Part shown: positions 6,718-8,523 of the stretch, piece by piece
Position numbering within the stretch: position 1 is the stretch's first letter
Layout: every line of letters begins with the position of its first letter
Assembly: GCA_013151235.1 (NCBI GenBank)
Contig: JAADIO010000017.1
Span: 1-8,523, forward strand
DNA length: 8,523 nt
Direction: 5' to 3'
DNA from: Deltaproteobacteria bacterium
GTDB lineage: Bacteria > CG2-30-53-67
The notes under the pieces: generated by a model
The model's input: only the letters and a program-made list of their open reading frames with translations
The model's database searches: none
What the model was told of the DNA's origin: nothing
Made by a program: the position numbers and the translations under genes

Positions 6718-8325
6718 ATGAAAACCTCCCGATTGCAAATCCTCCTGCTCCTCCTGCTCCTTACTGGAATCGCCCTCATCCGTTACCATCTGGCCGGTCT
6801 ACCTCTGGAACGGGACGAGGGAGAGTACGCCTACATGGGGCAGTTGATCCTCGAGGGAATCCCTCCATACAGCCTGGTCTATAACATGAAGTTCCCCGGC
6901 ATCTACGTTATTTATGCCGGGATTATGGCTCTCTTCGGTCAAACGCCCTTCGGAATTCATATAGGGCTCCTTCTTTTCAATGCGGCGACCCTCTTTCTTC
7001 TCTATCTCCTCGCCCGAAAGCTTCTCTCTCCCTGGGCGGGTCTTGCCACAGCAGCGGCCTTCGCCGTCCTCTCCCTCAGTCCATCAGTCCAGGGGATGGT
7101 AAGTCATGCGGAACAGTTTGTCCTCCTGCCCACCACAGGGGGAATAATCCTCCTGCTTGCCGGGTTGGAACAGCAACGATCCCGCCGGCTCCTCTTTCTC
7201 TCCGGCCTTTGCCTCGGGATCGCCCTCATGATCATACAGCTCGCTGTCCCGCTGCTCCTCTTCGGCGGGGTCTGGATCTTTCTGGATGATCTTTTCCGGG
7301 GACAGGCACGGATCAGGGAAACAACTCCGAAGCTTCTTCTCTTCGGCGCCGGGGCCGTGATCCCTTACGGGATTACCTGCCTGATCTTCTACCGCCTCGG
7401 CCTTTTCGACGCATTCTGGTTCTGGACGATAACCTATGCGCGGACATACGTGGGACAGGTGCCGTTGGACGCTGCATGGCATCTCTTCCGGGGCAGGGCC
7501 GTCTCGATCCTTCATGCTTCGACCGGAATCTGGCTGCTGGCCGCCCTCGGTCTGATCGTCCTCTTCAGGAAAAAAAACAGGTCTCGTGCTCCCTTCGCCG
7601 TCACCTTCCTCCTCTTCTCATTTTTCGCCATCTGTCCGGGCCTCTACTTCCGGCCCCACTACTTCGTCCTGATGATCCCCGCAGTTGCCCTCTGTGCAGG
7701 ATCCGGAGCGGAAGAACTCGGGCGGTTCATTGAACGAATCGGAGGAAACGGGATACTTGCAGGGACTCTGGCCGGGGTCGTCGTTGCAGGCGCATGCATC
7801 TCCCCCTTCGTGCGGCAACGTGATCTCTATTTCCGGATGACCCCGACGGAAGTTTCCCGCGCAGTCTATTCATTGAATCCCTTCCCTGAATCGGTTGAGA
7901 TCGCCCGTTATATACGGGAACACTCCTCTCCGGACGACCAGATTGCCGTCCTGGGATCGGAACCGCAAATCTGTTTCTACAGTCACCGGCATTCCGCTAC
8001 AGGGCATATATACATGTACCCGCTCATGGAAAACCAGCCTTTTGCCGACAGAATGCAGCAGGATACGATCCGGGAAATCATGAAGGCCAAGCCACGTTTT
8101 CTGGTCTATGTGGCCATTCCCGCGTCGTGGCTCATACGTCCGAAATCCTCCCGACGGATCTTCCGCTGGTTCCATAATTACAGTGACCGCTATTACCATG
8201 TGGACGGTTTGGTTGAACTCTTTCCCGGCCGGCCGAGTATCTATCTCTGGGGGACGGCGGCTTCGACGGTACGACCGGCTTCCCGACTCTGGATCTACCT
8301 GCTGGAACGAAACGGGACAAGTTGA
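6718..8325 (+). CDS. GT-C membrane glycosyltransferase (GT39/PMT_2, ArnT-like)
   Basis: 535 aa integral membrane protein. A first transmembrane helix (about 7-22) leads into an extracytoplasmic loop with 'LERDEGEYAYMGQLIL', where Asp33-Glu34 match the acidic catalytic motif of GT-C enzymes, then 'GIPPYSLVYNMKFPG'. Further hydrophobic helices lie at about 61-75, 80-99, 106-122, 135-150, 157-190, 205-229, 262-284, 291-309, 314-328 and 345-363. 'FRPHYFVLMIP' (311-321) is a conserved-looking segment of this subfamily. A soluble C-terminal domain (about 385-535, 'EIARYIREHSSPDDQIAVLGSEP') should face the periplasm. Such enzymes move a sugar from a polyprenyl-phosphate donor to lipid A, a lipid-linked glycan or a protein; the acceptor cannot be told. 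ATG 6718 fits the signal-anchor helix, but only a weak purine-rich SD (AGAAAAAGAG) precedes it, made by the upstream repeat. The stop overlaps the next start by 1 nt. Confidence 0.88.
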   Translation: MKTSRLQILLLLLLLTGIALIRYHLAGLPLERDEGEYAYMGQLILEGIPPYSLVYNMKFPGIYVIYAGIMALFGQTPFGIHIGLLLFNAATLFLLYLLARKLLSPWAGLATAAAFAVLSLSPSVQGMVSHAEQFVLLPTTGGIILLLAGLEQQRSRRLLFLSGLCLGIALMIIQLAVPLLLFGGVWIFLDDLFRGQARIRETTPKLLLFGAGAVIPYGITCLIFYRLGLFDAFWFWTITYARTYVGQVPLDAAWHLFRGRAVSILHASTGIWLLAALGLIVLFRKKNRSRAPFAVTFLLFSFFAICPGLYFRPHYFVLMIPAVALCAGSGAEELGRFIERIGGNGILAGTLAGVVVAGACISPFVRQRDLYFRMTPTEVSRAVYSLNPFPESVEIARYIREHSSPDDQIAVLGSEPQICFYSHRHSATGHIYMYPLMENQPFADRMQQDTIREIMKAKPRFLVYVAIPASWLIRPKSSRRIFRWFHNYSDRYYHVDGLVELFPGRPSIYLWGTAASTVRPASRLWIYLLERNGTS

Positions 8326-8523
8326 TGGCCTGGACACCGAAGGGTAAAATCCTCTTCTGGACAGCCATGCTGCTCCTGTCTGTCATCGTCACTTTTCACG
8401 GTCTGCTCCATTGCGGTTTCATCACGTTCGACGATCCGGATTACGTGACGAAGAACCCGATGGTGCAGCAGGGACTGACGTGGGCCGGAGTTCAATGGGC
8501 ATTCACAACAGGAACGGCCGCAA
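8325..8523 (+). CDS. GT-C/TPR-type membrane protein, bacterial TMTC-like (3' partial)
   Basis: ATG at 8325-8327 shares its A with the preceding stop (TGATG), an arrangement typical of translational coupling, and the frame stays open for 66 codons to the window end. A hydrophobic helix spans about residues 9-30. It is followed by 'FITFDDPDYVTKNPMVQQGL' and 'VQWAF', closely resembling the first periplasmic loop of bacterial TMTC-like proteins, which combine a GT-C membrane domain with C-terminal TPR repeats. Asp36-Asp37 sit where the GT-C acidic motif is expected. If complete, the protein should have about ten more helices and a TPR tail downstream. The call rests on the N-terminal loop only. 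Confidence 0.75.
   Translation, partial: MAWTPKGKILFWTAMLLLSVIVTFHGLLHCGFITFDDPDYVTKNPMVQQGLTWAGVQWAFTTGTAA

Noticed and set aside
6442-6789. Small minus-strand ORFs over the intergenic region
   Set aside because: They consist of repeat-derived 'SLAKHAKGAKK' or 'SQSTQRAQR' style peptides and run into flanking genes; they are translation artefacts of the dispersed repeat.

Overview
The window comes from a GC-rich Gram-negative bacterium that uses multihaem c-type cytochromes. It holds seven protein genes, all on the + strand, and the first and last run off the ends. Two multihaem cytochromes, an outer-membrane beta-barrel with a signal peptide and a terminal Phe, and an NHL-propeller lipoprotein candidate point to a metal-reducing or syntrophic lineage such as Desulfobacterota/Desulfuromonadia (Geobacter-like). 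Nitrospirota or a related phylum cannot be excluded, and no rRNA or other marker fixes the taxon.

Region 1 (1-6521) reads as one operon of five closely spaced genes: a 5'-truncated cytochrome with five visible CXXCH motifs, a 690-residue beta-barrel that starts at TTG and overlaps it by 4 nt, a six-bladed NHL propeller, a 12-haem exported cytochrome whose last haem site is the non-standard CX3CH, and an exported parvulin/SurA-like foldase. Gaps are -4, 26, 26 and 18 nt, and four of the five starts have a clear Shine-Dalgarno sequence (the fifth start lies outside the window). The simplest reading is a trans-outer-membrane electron conduit. The first cytochrome would sit on the periplasmic side, the barrel would be the sheath, the 12-haem protein would be the outer or extracellular electron carrier, the NHL protein would be an assembly or scaffold factor, and the foldase would chaperone the barrel and/or cytochromes. 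This is inferred from gene content. The barrel is not recognisably MtrB and lacks an N-terminal CXXC.

Region 2 (6522-6717) is the only gene-free stretch. It holds three diverged copies, one of them inverted, of a short dispersed repeat of the type that yields spurious 'SRKDAKAQR'-like ORFs. The last copy ends 9 nt before the next start codon.

Region 3 (6718-8523) starts a second functional block: a GT-C (GT39/ArnT-like) membrane glycosyltransferase, followed with a 1-nt overlap by the start of a second GT-C protein of the bacterial TMTC/TPR type. These probably modify lipid-linked glycans or surface proteins. A link to the cytochrome operon is possible but not shown.
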